From NCBI GenBank assembly GCA_948560265.1, contig CAOXTD010000004.1, forward strand, positions 1 through 43,367: DNA of 43,367 bases, written 5' to 3'. Below the pieces are notes generated by a model. It was given only the letters and a program-made list of their open reading frames with translations. It was not told the DNA's origin and did not search any database. Made by a program: the position numbers and the translations under genes. Below, piece after piece: positions 8,600-16,905 of the stretch (position 1 is the first letter of the stretch; each line of letters starts with the position of its first letter). This DNA comes from an uncultured Clostridia bacterium (GTDB lineage Bacteria; Bacillota; Clostridia; TANB77; CAG-508).

Positions 8600-8725
8600 T
8601 CACTTCCATTCTCTCTTAAAATTGATTTCTTCCTTATCTTTTAATCCTTTTACAATATCCATATCTATTAAATCACACATTCCCATTAAGCAAATAAATG
8701 CATCTGCTATTACTTCATTTAAAAA
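8600..8725 (-). pseudogene. C-terminal remnant of a MazG-like nucleotide pyrophosphohydrolase
   Basis: An open frame ending at the TGA (8600-8602) encodes FLNEVIADAFICLMGMCDLI, then DMDIVKGL and a basic tail ending KREWK. The NEVIADAFICLMG pattern resembles the last helix of MazG-like proteins (DEIADV.I.LM). There is no start codon or upstream coding sequence: the frame runs straight into REP element B at 8726. The remnant lies between addA and rqcP. The family call is from pattern only. Confidence 0.5.
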
Positions 8726-8840
8726 TGTCGCACATAGGGACACATGTCGCACTAACTATACACTTCGCTTTGCTCCGTCGCATAAGTTATCTGTAACTCA
8801 CTTCGTTCGAACAGCTAACTTAACGTCCCCAAGTGCGACA
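8726..8840 (+). repeat. REP doublet (REPIN-like) element B
   Basis: A 115-bp element. It opens with TGTCGCACATAGGGACA and a second TGTCGCACTAACTA, and closes with AACGTCCCCAAGTGCGACA, so its ends are inverted copies. The ends match element A. About 60 bp of extra sequence, itself rich in small inverted repeats, sits in the middle. Its right end supplies the last codons and the stop of addA, and its left end truncates the mazG-like remnant. Confidence 0.75.
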
Positions 8841-11800
8841 CATTGCCACTCGCAATTTGCTAAACAAATCTTAGCACTTACAACTTTTTTGCCTAAAGCT
8901 TGCTCTAGTGCCTTTCGATAAATATCAATCTGTACTTGATATTTTTCTGCCACCTGTTTTTCTTTTCCTTTTGGTACATAATCTGTTTTAAAGTCTACTA
9001 AATGTACTTGGTCTTGTGAGTCTATATAATATAAGTCTATCATACCTTGCACTAAAATATTTTTTTCAGAGTTTACTTCCTTTGCCTCCTTAAAAATTTC
9101 CTTGGCTGGTATATTGATATAAAATGGCTGTTCTTTATGAATTTCTTTTGCCTTTTTTAGTTTTTGGAATAACTCTGATTTTGTATAGCTATATACCAAA
9201 TTAACATCTATTGCATTTGCTTCTATTTCTGTAATGATTTCTTTTTGTACTAATTCTTGAATGAAGTTTTGAATATCTTGTAATTCATATTCTTTTGTTT
9301 CATCTAATTTCTGAATACACAAATGGACTAAAGTTCCTTTTTGTGCAGGAGTTAATTTAATCTCTTCTTCACTTCCTAATGCTTTTACTTGTATGTACTT
9401 CAATTGATTTGACGTCTGCATTTCTTCTAAATTCTTACTTTCCTCTTCTTCCCAACTCTTCTGACTATTCAAAGAAGGAAGCTGGTTTGCCTGTTCTTGT
9501 TTTAGCTTGGTTACAGAAGTTTTTGTTGGGAGTTTGGTATCTACTTCATAAGCATATTTCCATTCTAAGCTTTGCTTTAATTTAAAAATATCAGCATCCT
9601 TTTGTTTTTCTACTTCCTTTTGAATTGATTTAGTTATTTCTGTTTCTTCTTTTTCTTCTGTCACTTGTAATTCTTTGATTAAATCTTGTTTTGCAGAAGT
9701 TTTTACTGTTATGATGTCACTTAATTCTAACTGTCTTCCTTTTAAAGATATAGTCTTTCCTTGATGGAATAGATACACATATTCTAGCCACTCTAAATAG
9801 GAATTACATTTTTTCATTAATCTATAATCTATCTTGAAGTCTTCACTTTCTGTATAAATGGATAAGTTCTTTTCCTTTTCTACTAATTCTTTTTGAAAGT
9901 CCTTGCTTCTGCCTGTGATAATTAGTTTTTCTTTTGCTCTTGTTAAAGCAACATACAATATTCTTTCCTCTTCAGAAAGAGTTTCTTGTTTTACTTTTAA
10001 ACTAATAGCCTGCTTCGCAGTTGTTGTATACTTTAACTTTTTATTTGTATCAATCAAAGTTGGTCCTAATCCCAAATCCTGATGCATTAAAATGACTTCA
10101 TTTAAATCTCTTAAGTTAAATTTCTTATGAGTATGGCTTAGGAATACCACTGGAAATTCTAGTCCTTTACTTTTGTGGATACTCATAATACGGATAACAT
10201 TAGCACTTTCCCCAATAAGTTTTGCTGAGCTTAAATCTCCATTCTGCTTTTTCAATTTTTCAATGAATTGAATAAAGTGAAATAGTCCTTTGAAACTTGC
10301 CGTTTCATATTGTTTTGCTTTTTCAAATAAAGTTTTTAAGTTAGCCTGCCTCATTTCTCCATTTGGCAATAGACCTACATAATGATAATATCCTGTATCT
10401 AAATAGATTTGCCAAATCAGTTCATCCAAAGGCAAATATTCTGATTGTTCTCTCCATTTTTCTAGTTTTTCTAAAATTGCTTCTATTTTACTCTTTAATG
10501 GCTCTTCGCAAGATATTCTTGTTTTGATAAGTGCTTCATAGAAATTGCAATTTCTATCTGTTAATCGAATGATGATTAATTCATTATCTGTCATTTGTCC
10601 AATACTAGACCTTAACACTACTACTAACGGAATATCTTGCATTGGATTGTTAATCAACTTTAAAATCGATAAAACTGTTTCAATTTCTACACTTTCTAAA
10701 TATGAGGTAGAGCTATCACTAAATACTGGTAAATCATAATCTGATAATTCTTTTTCATAAATCGGTGCTAACGTACTGGTTGCTCTTAGTAAAATGACAA
10801 TATCTTTTGGTTCAATATGTCTGTAGCCCTTTTTTCTATCATATACCTGATAATCACTTTGTAATAAATCTTTGATACGTTTTGCCACAAACCTTGCTTC
10901 TAATACATCATCTTCTATTCGGTCTAGATTTTCTTCTTCCTCTTCTTCTCCAATAACCGCAGTGACGCTTTCCTCTTCCTTCATATCAATGACATTTAAT
11001 TCTGCTATTCCTGCATAAGTGGTTTTATCATCTCCTATACTTGTATCGAAGTTTTCTGGCTCTGGATAATTGGCTCCATAGTTTAAATATTCATTTTCGT
11101 TATAAGTGATATCTCCTAACTTCTCACTCATAATCGCTTCAAATACTAAGTTTGTAATATCTAGTATATTATTTCTGCTTCTGAAATTACGGAATAACTG
11201 GATTTTCAAATCTTCATCTTCCTGCTTTTCCTCTTTTATTTTGTAATTTGCATATTTTTGTAAAAATAATTCTGGTCTTGCTTGCCTAAATTTATAAATA
11301 CTTTGTTTAACATCACCTACCATAAAGATGTTGTTTCCTTTAGAAATGCTCGTCAAAATAGCCTCTTGTACCAAGTTACTATCTTGATACTCATCAATGG
11401 CTATCTCTTCAAACTTCTCTTCATATTTTTTGCTAACTTGTGTTTTATTGCCTTGTTCATCCAATAATAACTTTAATGCTAAATGCTCAATATCATTAAA
11501 ATCTATACAATTCTTTTCTTTTTTCTTCTCTTGAAAATTTTGGGTAAATTCTAAAATAAGCTTTGCTAACTTTTGTAAAATAGGATACAGAGTTGCAAAA
11601 TCTACTGCAATTTCTTCTGAAGTGCTACTGATTAATCCTGTTACTCTTTCTTTGATATCTTTTTTTACCCTATCTCTAATTTCTTTTGCTTCTTCTTTAA
11701 CATCTAATGTTACCTTTTTATCTACTGGCCATTTTCCGAAACTAATTTGATGCACTTTTTGGTATACTTCATTCCATGAAGCTACTTCTCCTATCGCTCC

Positions 11801-12574
11801 CTCTATTTGTAAAATATCTTCATTAATAACCTGATAAAATTTCATACATTCTGGAAATTTGACTAATTCTTTTTGTATCTTTTTTAATCGCAAAAGACTT
11901 CCTTGTAATTCCTCTCGCACTTCTTCTAAAATCACTGTTCCTAAAACAGTTTGTCCAAAATCTAAAGAAGTATCTATATTAAATTGTTCTACTTTTTCTT
12001 GCAACCATTTTTCTGGAAAAGGACTACTTTGAATAAAACGATAAATCGATAAGATTAATTCTTGTAAAGGTTCGTCTCCACGATATCCTGTATATGTTTC
12101 TAATAATTCTAAAAAGTCACTATCTTGTTCTATATACTTTTGTTCTAATACATCTTCTAACACTTCTTGTTTTAATAAATCAATTTCAGTCGTATCTGCA
12201 ATTCTAAAATTGCTTGGCAAATCGATTTCATAAAAGTGATTACGAATGACATCTAAACAAAAAGAGTGTATGGTACAAATACTTGCTTTATTTAATAAGG
12301 TAATTTGTTTTTGTAAGTGTTCATTGGATGGCTCTTGCTCTAATTTTTGATAAATTGCTTCTAATATTCTTTCTCTCATTTCTGCCGCTGCTGCATTAGT
12401 AAATGTTACTACTAACATTTTATCGATATCAATTTTGTCATCAATAATCTTATGGATAATTCTTTCTACAAGCACAGCAGTTTTACCACTACCAGCGGCA
12501 GCAGCTACTAAAATATTGGAACCTTTACTCTCAATTGCTTGCAATTGTTCTGTTGTCCATTTTACCTCACCCAT
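8798..12574 (-). CDS. addA: ATP-dependent helicase/nuclease subunit A (AddA)
   Basis: A 1258-residue UvrD-like helicase-nuclease for double-strand break repair, normally paired with AddB. Walker A AAAGSGKT is near residue 30 and the Walker B-type box IDEYQDSN near 395. Later motifs include VGDVKQSIYKFR, MSIHKSKGLEFP and LYVALTRAKEKL. A C-terminal PD-(D/E)XK nuclease includes VDFKTDYV followed by QIDIYRKAL. The ATG at 12574 is chosen over an upstream TTG because AAGGAA lies 8 bases before it. The last ~15 codons (from CVALGDVKL) are encoded by REP element B, so the native tail is replaced. No addB is in the window. Confidence 0.95.
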   Translation of the reverse strand: MGEVKWTTEQLQAIESKGSNILVAAAAGSGKTAVLVERIIHKIIDDKIDIDKMLVVTFTNAAAAEMRERILEAIYQKLEQEPSNEHLQKQITLLNKASICTIHSFCLDVIRNHFYEIDLPSNFRIADTTEIDLLKQEVLEDVLEQKYIEQDSDFLELLETYTGYRGDEPLQELILSIYRFIQSSPFPEKWLQEKVEQFNIDTSLDFGQTVLGTVILEEVREELQGSLLRLKKIQKELVKFPECMKFYQVINEDILQIEGAIGEVASWNEVYQKVHQISFGKWPVDKKVTLDVKEEAKEIRDRVKKDIKERVTGLISSTSEEIAVDFATLYPILQKLAKLILEFTQNFQEKKKEKNCIDFNDIEHLALKLLLDEQGNKTQVSKKYEEKFEEIAIDEYQDSNLVQEAILTSISKGNNIFMVGDVKQSIYKFRQARPELFLQKYANYKIKEEKQEDEDLKIQLFRNFRSRNNILDITNLVFEAIMSEKLGDITYNENEYLNYGANYPEPENFDTSIGDDKTTYAGIAELNVIDMKEEESVTAVIGEEEEEENLDRIEDDVLEARFVAKRIKDLLQSDYQVYDRKKGYRHIEPKDIVILLRATSTLAPIYEKELSDYDLPVFSDSSTSYLESVEIETVLSILKLINNPMQDIPLVVVLRSSIGQMTDNELIIIRLTDRNCNFYEALIKTRISCEEPLKSKIEAILEKLEKWREQSEYLPLDELIWQIYLDTGYYHYVGLLPNGEMRQANLKTLFEKAKQYETASFKGLFHFIQFIEKLKKQNGDLSSAKLIGESANVIRIMSIHKSKGLEFPVVFLSHTHKKFNLRDLNEVILMHQDLGLGPTLIDTNKKLKYTTTAKQAISLKVKQETLSEEERILYVALTRAKEKLIITGRSKDFQKELVEKEKNLSIYTESEDFKIDYRLMKKCNSYLEWLEYVYLFHQGKTISLKGRQLELSDIITVKTSAKQDLIKELQVTEEKEETEITKSIQKEVEKQKDADIFKLKQSLEWKYAYEVDTKLPTKTSVTKLKQEQANQLPSLNSQKSWEEEESKNLEEMQTSNQLKYIQVKALGSEEEIKLTPAQKGTLVHLCIQKLDETKEYELQDIQNFIQELVQKEIITEIEANAIDVNLVYSYTKSELFQKLKKAKEIHKEQPFYINIPAKEIFKEAKEVNSEKNILVQGMIDLYYIDSQDQVHLVDFKTDYVPKGKEKQVAEKYQVQIDIYRKALEQALGKKVVSAKICLANCEWQCVALGDVKLAVRTK

Positions 12575-12606
12575 AAACAAACTTCCTTTTTTATTATTTC
12601 GAGTTT

Positions 12607-12635
12607 ATTATATCTTATGGAGAGCTTATTTTCAA
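12607..12635 (-). promoter_or_regulatory. addA promoter
   Basis: TTGAAA (12630-12635), 17-base spacer and TATAAT (12607-12612) on the minus strand, 32 bases before the start codon. Confidence 0.7.
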
Positions 12636-12664
12636 TGTTTTTGGATTTTAATTTAGATAAAAAT

Positions 12665-12693
12665 TAATTAAAATAAAAATTTTGGTTATACTA
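12665..12693 (+). promoter_or_regulatory. promoter of the four-helix-bundle gene
   Basis: TTAATT (12665-12670), 17 bases and TATACT (12688-12693); then AAGGAGG and the ATG at 12714. The -35 box is weak. Confidence 0.45.
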
Positions 12694-12713
12694 TTTTTAA
12701 GGAGGCTAAAATT

Positions 12714-13148
12714 ATGGATGAAAATATTAATTTAACAATTTTAAATGAAATCGCTAAAGCTACTAGAATGGGACTTTCTAGTATTACATTTGTTTCTGAA
12801 AAAGTAGAAGATGAAGCAATGAAAAAAGACTTAAGTACTCAATATGCTGAATATGGGAAAATCTTAGATAAGGTCAATACACAATTTGAAAAATATGGAG
12901 AAATTCCAGATGAAGAACCACTCATGGATAAAATGATGAGTTGGACTGGTGTTCAAATGAATACTTTAAAGGATAGTAGTAATTCTCACATTGCGGAATT
13001 AATGATACAAGGAAACTTAATGGGTGTGATTGAAAGCCAAAAGTTATTAAATCACAGCCCTGAAATGGAACCTGTTATTAAAGATATTTTAAATGAGTTT
13101 ATTACCTTGCAAAACAACAATATTGAAAAAATGAAAGAATATTTATAA
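12714..13148 (+). CDS. predicted all-helical (ferritin-like/DUF2383-type) protein
   Basis: A 144-residue soluble protein, the only plus-strand gene between dnaE and the sporulation group. It has no signal peptide or membrane segment. The helical pattern (an N-terminal helix about 5-25, then long helices around 30-60, 72-105 and 115-143) and acidic and Met-rich character resemble small four-helix bundles of the ferritin-like/DUF2383 type. No clear di-iron ExxH pair is seen, so the family call is tentative. It has its own promoter, a strong AAGGAGG and a shared terminator. Confidence 0.5.
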   Translation: MDENINLTILNEIAKATRMGLSSITFVSEKVEDEAMKKDLSTQYAEYGKILDKVNTQFEKYGEIPDEEPLMDKMMSWTGVQMNTLKDSSNSHIAELMIQGNLMGVIESQKLLNHSPEMEPVIKDILNEFITLQNNNIEKMKEYL

Positions 13149-13151
13149 TAA

Positions 13152-13186
13152 AAAGAGCATTAGATTTTTTCATTCTAATGCTCTTT
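13152..13186. terminator. bidirectional terminator between convergent genes
   Basis: Perfect 13-bp stem AAAGAGCATTAGA/TCTAATGCTCTTT (13152-13164 with 13174-13186) and a 9-base loop, with a T run downstream on each strand. It serves the four-helix-bundle gene and spoIIQ. Confidence 0.85.
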
Positions 13187-13191
13187 ATTTT

Positions 13192-14001
13192 TTATTTTTT
13201 CAAAAATAATTCTGGATCTTGTTGTTCATTTTCTTTTAATAATTCAAAATGAAGATGTGGTTCATCCGAAATCTCAAAAGATGCTGTATTTCCAACTGTT
13301 CCTATACTTTGTCCTTGTTTTACAGTTTCACCCTCTACTACAAATTCTGTACTTAATAAATTGGCATATACTGTTTTATAGCCATTTACATGTTCTATAA
13401 TAACGGTAAGTCCATAACGTGGATCATTTTTAATAGATGCTACTTTCCCTTCTGCAGATGCTTTTACAACTGTCGTTTTATCAGCTTTAATATCAACTCC
13501 ATTATGTGTTGCCCATACGTCTAATGTACTAGAATATACTAACTTATTGTTTGCAAATTCTTTTACAATTTCACCTGTTACAGGCATTTTAAATTCTGGG
13601 TCTTTCACTGGTTCTGTTGTCTTATTAGGTTTTGTTGTATTGCCCTGAACATTATTTGTTTTTGTATTGGTTTTCGTATTATTTCCTTGACTTGTAGTTG
13701 TATTACTTTCTTCCGTTTGACTAGTATTTACTGCTATTTTCTCTGTATTTTCTTCTTGCATTTCATTGACTGTTTTTCCCATAGAAGTACTGGTTTCTTC
13801 TGATGCTACTAAATTTCCTATTGTATTGTTGTTACGATTAGATTTAGCAATATTAGTACTATTGTTTAACTTATTGCCATAAATTAGAAAAGTAATTACG
13901 AAGATAATCACTGCCAATGCTAATACACTTCCTGTAATATATAGCATTTTTTTTCCATCTAGTCCTTCTTCCATTGGTCTTCTTCTATTTTCTCTTCTCA
14001 T
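13192..14001 (-). CDS. spoIIQ: SpoIIQ-like forespore M23 (LytM) peptidase
   Basis: A 269-residue protein with a basic cytoplasmic tail, one transmembrane helix (about residues 20-42), a Thr/Asn-rich linker (about 45-135) and a C-terminal M23/LytM domain. Both zinc-site motifs are present: HNGVDI and HLHFEL. In Bacillus subtilis SpoIIQ the catalytic site is degenerate; clostridial SpoIIQ usually keeps it, as here. SpoIIQ forms the SpoIIQ-SpoIIIAH channel between forespore and mother cell during engulfment. The position after spoIIAA-AB-sigF-spoIID supports the name over a generic cell-wall peptidase. It starts 80 bases after spoIID, with AAGGAGG before the ATG. Confidence 0.8.
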   Translation of the reverse strand: MRRENRRRPMEEGLDGKKMLYITGSVLALAVIIFVITFLIYGNKLNNSTNIAKSNRNNNTIGNLVASEETSTSMGKTVNEMQEENTEKIAVNTSQTEESNTTTSQGNNTKTNTKTNNVQGNTTKPNKTTEPVKDPEFKMPVTGEIVKEFANNKLVYSSTLDVWATHNGVDIKADKTTVVKASAEGKVASIKNDPRYGLTVIIEHVNGYKTVYANLLSTEFVVEGETVKQGQSIGTVGNTASFEISDEPHLHFELLKENEQQDPELFLKK

Positions 14002-14080
14002 AAAATTTCCTCCTTAATAATTTCTTTAGTAGCATTATTTACAATTTTGAGAAAATTATACAAAAACAAATAAACAAATT

Positions 14081-15076
14081 TTAAATATCCTTTATTTCTA
14101 CTCCAGTATAAAAATGATGTATGATTTCTTCATACTTTTTTCCTTGCTTTGCTAAACTATCTGCTCCTGTTTGGCTCATTCCAACTCCATGTCCATATCC
14201 GGTAACCTCAAATTTAATATTCTGTTTTTCCATTGTTATTTTAAAATTAGCAGAACGTAAACCAAATAAAGTTCTCATTTCAACACCAGATAAAGTAAGA
14301 TTTCCTACTTGTATTGTTTTTACTCGGTTCCCTTCTGTATATTCTTTTACTTTGATGCAGTCTTTCTTACTAAAGTCAATTTTAAAATCTTTATGTGCTT
14401 TTAAAACCGTTTCTTTAAATTGTGTTTGAGTAACTGTTACATTAGATGCATATTGGTTATAGGCATCTTCTCCTGCTGTTGCTACCGCTTGCAAATATGG
14501 ATATCCACTTCCTCCCCAAACATTAATAGGCGCTTCTGTAGTCCCTCCACTGTTTGCATGAAAAAAAGCATTAATTGGTTCATTATTGTAAGTTATCATT
14601 TTCCCTTGAGTTGTGTTTACTGCTTTTACAATCTTGTTCCAATATTCTTCTTTCTTGCTATCTTCCCACCTAGCAAGCCTATCTTCCTTACTTATCCATG
14701 CTTGGCAGCAAGTAGAATCATCACAAATATCTGCATTTTCATGTTTTTTACTATTATGCACAATTTTATATAAAGTAAAAGTTCTCGCCACTACTGCTTG
14801 CGCTTTTAATGCTTCTTCTTCAAAACTTGCTGGCATTTCGGCACTTACCACTCCATACAAATATTCATCTAAAGAAAGTTCCTCTATCTTTTTTGTTTTT
14901 TTATGATATAACTTAACTGTTTTATATTTTTTATAATCATATGTTACCTTCGGAATCACTTCTTCATTTTGAGGTATATTCGTTTCTTGTGCCTTTTGAA
15001 AAGATTTTGTAAACAATACAGGAATGAGAAAGCACAGGGTTATAAATGCAACTAAGTATACAAAATATTTCTTCAT
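14081..15076 (-). CDS. spoIID: stage II sporulation protein D, lytic transglycosylase
   Basis: A 331-residue protein with an N-terminal membrane anchor (about residues 5-22) and a SpoIID/LytB domain. The conserved block VVSAEMPASFEEEALKAQAV holds the catalytic Glu, followed by FFHANSGGTTE and the C-terminal GYGHGVGMSQTGA. SpoIID cuts glycan strands next to the forespore with SpoIIM and SpoIIP during engulfment. It begins 31 bases after sigF, with AAGGAG in the gap and no room for a separate promoter, so it is probably transcribed with the spoIIA genes. Confidence 0.92.
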   Translation of the reverse strand: MKKYFVYLVAFITLCFLIPVLFTKSFQKAQETNIPQNEEVIPKVTYDYKKYKTVKLYHKKTKKIEELSLDEYLYGVVSAEMPASFEEEALKAQAVVARTFTLYKIVHNSKKHENADICDDSTCCQAWISKEDRLARWEDSKKEEYWNKIVKAVNTTQGKMITYNNEPINAFFHANSGGTTEAPINVWGGSGYPYLQAVATAGEDAYNQYASNVTVTQTQFKETVLKAHKDFKIDFSKKDCIKVKEYTEGNRVKTIQVGNLTLSGVEMRTLFGLRSANFKITMEKQNIKFEVTGYGHGVGMSQTGADSLAKQGKKYEEIIHHFYTGVEIKDI

Positions 15077-15106
15077 AAATATCTTCTCCTTTATTTGATG
15101 ATATAT

Positions 15107-15838
15107 TTAAACTGCCAATTTTGTTCTCATTCTTTCTAATGTTTTCTTTTCAATCCTAGAAACCTGTACTTGTGTAATGCCCAAAATCTTCGCAACCTCT
15201 GTTTGTGTTCTTCCTTTGTAATATCTTAAAACAATAATTTGCTTTTCTTGGTCTTTTAAATTTTTTAGTGCTTCTTGAATGCAAAGGCGATTACTAATCA
15301 TTTCTTCTTGATTACTTTCACTTTCCATTTTATCTAATAAACAAATTCCATCTTCCTCTCCCTCATAGGCAGGCTGATAAATTGATTCCATCGGTCTAAA
15401 AGCATCCATTGCTAATGCTAATTCTTCTTTAGTGGTATTTAATGTCTCTGCTAATTCTTCTACTTTCATTTCTTTTCCTGTTTTTCTGAAATATTCATTC
15501 TTAGCTTCTAATGCCTTCATTGCTAATTCTTTAATACTTCTGCTAATTTTTACTGGTCCATCATCACGTAGATACCTTTTTACTTCACCTAAAATATATG
15601 GAACTGCATAGGTAGTTAGCTGCACTTCAAAGCTGCTATCAAATCTTTTAATACACTTAATAAATCCCATAACAGCAACCTGATACAAGTCTTCTAACTC
15701 ATACCCTCTATCTTGAAATCTTTTTACAATGCTCCATATAAGTCCCTTATTTCTATCAATTAGTCTTTGCATTGCTTCTTGATTTCCAGATTGGGCTTCT
15801 ATTACATCTAGGTTATTATTTGCATAATCTTCTTGCAT
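15107..15838 (-). CDS. sigF: forespore sigma factor F
   Basis: A 243-residue sigma-70 family protein. Region 2 includes GNQEAMQRLIDRNKGLIWS, ELEDLYQVAVMGFIKCIKRF and YAVPYILGEVKRYLRDD; region 3 follows; region 4 ends in a helix-turn-helix (TQTEVAKILGITQVQVSRIE). SigF starts forespore-specific transcription and is held by SpoIIAB. Its place directly after spoIIAA and spoIIAB separates it from the similar SigG. Confidence 0.92.
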   Translation of the reverse strand: MQEDYANNNLDVIEAQSGNQEAMQRLIDRNKGLIWSIVKRFQDRGYELEDLYQVAVMGFIKCIKRFDSSFEVQLTTYAVPYILGEVKRYLRDDGPVKISRSIKELAMKALEAKNEYFRKTGKEMKVEELAETLNTTKEELALAMDAFRPMESIYQPAYEGEEDGICLLDKMESESNQEEMISNRLCIQEALKNLKDQEKQIIVLRYYKGRTQTEVAKILGITQVQVSRIEKKTLERMRTKLAV

Positions 15839-15869
15839 AAAAAAAATGCCTCCTTAGTTTACTAACTTA

Positions 15870-16349
15870 TTAGTTGATTAGAGCATTTTTTTCTTCTTCT
15901 ATTATTTCTTGTTTTTGTTCTTTTTTAATTGTTTTTTTCATTACTATTTTGGTTCCAATTCCTACTACTGACTGTATTTCTACTTTATCCATAAAGCTTT
16001 CCATAATGGTAAATCCCATTCCTGACCTCTCTAGATTTCCCTTTGTTGTATAGAGTGGCTTTCTTGCTAACTCTATATCCTCTATTCCTTTTCCATTATC
16101 TGCTATTTCTACTTCTAATGTATTTTCTAAAAGTTTCGCTTTTATTCTTACAGTTCCTTCTCTATCTTCATACCCATGGATAATACAATTGGTTACAGCT
16201 TCTGACACAGCAGTTTTAATATCTGCCAATTCTTCAATTGTCGGATCCAATTGTGCTGCAAATGCAGCTACTGTAATACGTGCAAACGCTTCATTATTAG
16301 ACTTACTTATAAAGTTAAGTTCCATTTCATTATCATACATACTTTTCAT
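15870..16349 (-). CDS. spoIIAB: anti-sigma F factor / serine kinase SpoIIAB
   Basis: A 159-residue GHKL ATPase/kinase. AFAAQLDPTIEELADIKTAV and SEAVTNCIIHGYE (N box) are followed by EIADNGKGI (G1 box) and SGMGFTIMES (G2 box). It sequesters SigF and phosphorylates SpoIIAA. It starts 17 bases after spoIIAA with a GAGGG site. The Lys/Glu-rich C-terminal tail (KKEQKQEIIEEEK) is longer than usual. Confidence 0.93.
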   Translation of the reverse strand: MKSMYDNEMELNFISKSNNEAFARITVAAFAAQLDPTIEELADIKTAVSEAVTNCIIHGYEDREGTVRIKAKLLENTLEVEIADNGKGIEDIELARKPLYTTKGNLERSGMGFTIMESFMDKVEIQSVVGIGTKIVMKKTIKKEQKQEIIEEEKNALIN

Positions 16350-16366
16350 CCTTTTCCCTCTTTTCT

Positions 16367-16690
16367 CTATCCTACTTTTTCGTCTTCTTCAACAGGAATG
16401 ATTCTTACTACTCCACTCATTTCTAGCATTTTTTTAACTGCTCTACTACTATTAACTATTTTCGTAGTTCCTCCTAGTAATTTTGCCAATTTATATCTTC
16501 CTATTAATAGACCTATTCCTGCACTGTCCATAAAAGAAACTTTACTAAAATCAAACACAACTTCTCTAGGCATAAATCTTGTAATTTCATAATCCATTTT
16601 CCTCCTTAGTTTTTCTGTAGTATGATGGTCAATTTCTTCTGTTATTTGAATGCATAACAGCTTGTCCACTTCATCAAATTTTATATTCAC
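16367..16690 (-). CDS. spoIIAA: anti-anti-sigma factor SpoIIAA
   Basis: A 107-residue STAS-domain protein. The phosphorylated serine lies in FMDSAGIGLLIGRY (about residue 58). Unphosphorylated SpoIIAA releases SigF from SpoIIAB. The start codon is a GTG at 16688-16690, set by GGAGG 8 bases upstream (16699-16703). First gene of the spoIIA operon. Confidence 0.92.
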   Translation of the reverse strand: MNIKFDEVDKLLCIQITEEIDHHTTEKLRRKMDYEITRFMPREVVFDFSKVSFMDSAGIGLLIGRYKLAKLLGGTTKIVNSSRAVKKMLEMSGVVRIIPVEEDEKVG

Positions 16691-16721
16691 CTTGTATTCC
16701 TCCTTATCTTTTGCTTGTCCA

Positions 16722-16750
16722 ATTATACATTTTTTTCCAGTTTTTGAACA
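16722..16750 (-). promoter_or_regulatory. promoter of the spoIIA operon
   Basis: TGTTCA (16745-16750), 17 bases and TATAAT (16722-16727, preceded by TG) on the minus strand. Spo0A-box-like sites lie just upstream. A SigH-type promoter, as in B. subtilis, is not evident. Confidence 0.55.
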
Positions 16751-16770
16751 GAGTAAAATATAAGAGGTTT

Positions 16771-16806
16771 TGTCGATTTTTTAGAAATTTTCGACTTTTT
16801 TCGACT
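16771..16806. promoter_or_regulatory. three Spo0A-box-like sites upstream of spoIIAA
   Basis: The known 0A box is TGTCGAA. TGTCGAT lies at 16771-16777 (+), and AGTCGAA at 16790-16796 and 16800-16806 (both -), the last two spaced one helical turn apart. They begin 21 bases above the -35, where Spo0A~P activates stage II operons. Confidence 0.6.
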
Positions 16807-16844
16807 TTACTTTTAAGTAAATATTTTATTTTTATTATAAAACA

Positions 16845-16873
16845 TTGTGTTTTATTCTAGGGTATGGTAGAAT
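16845..16873 (+). promoter_or_regulatory. promoter of the coiled-coil repeat gene
   Basis: TTGTGT (16845-16850), 17 bases and TAGAAT (16868-16873), then AAGGAGG at 16891-16897. It is divergent from the spoIIA promoter. Confidence 0.5.
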
Positions 16874-16905
16874 TATTTTACGTTATTAAAAAGGAGGTGA
16901 AATTT

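Noticed and set aside
14002..14080. SigF/SigG-type promoter before spoIIQ (GTATA followed by 15 bases)
   Set aside because: A GTATA is present but the -10 region lacks the conserved GG; too weak to annotate.
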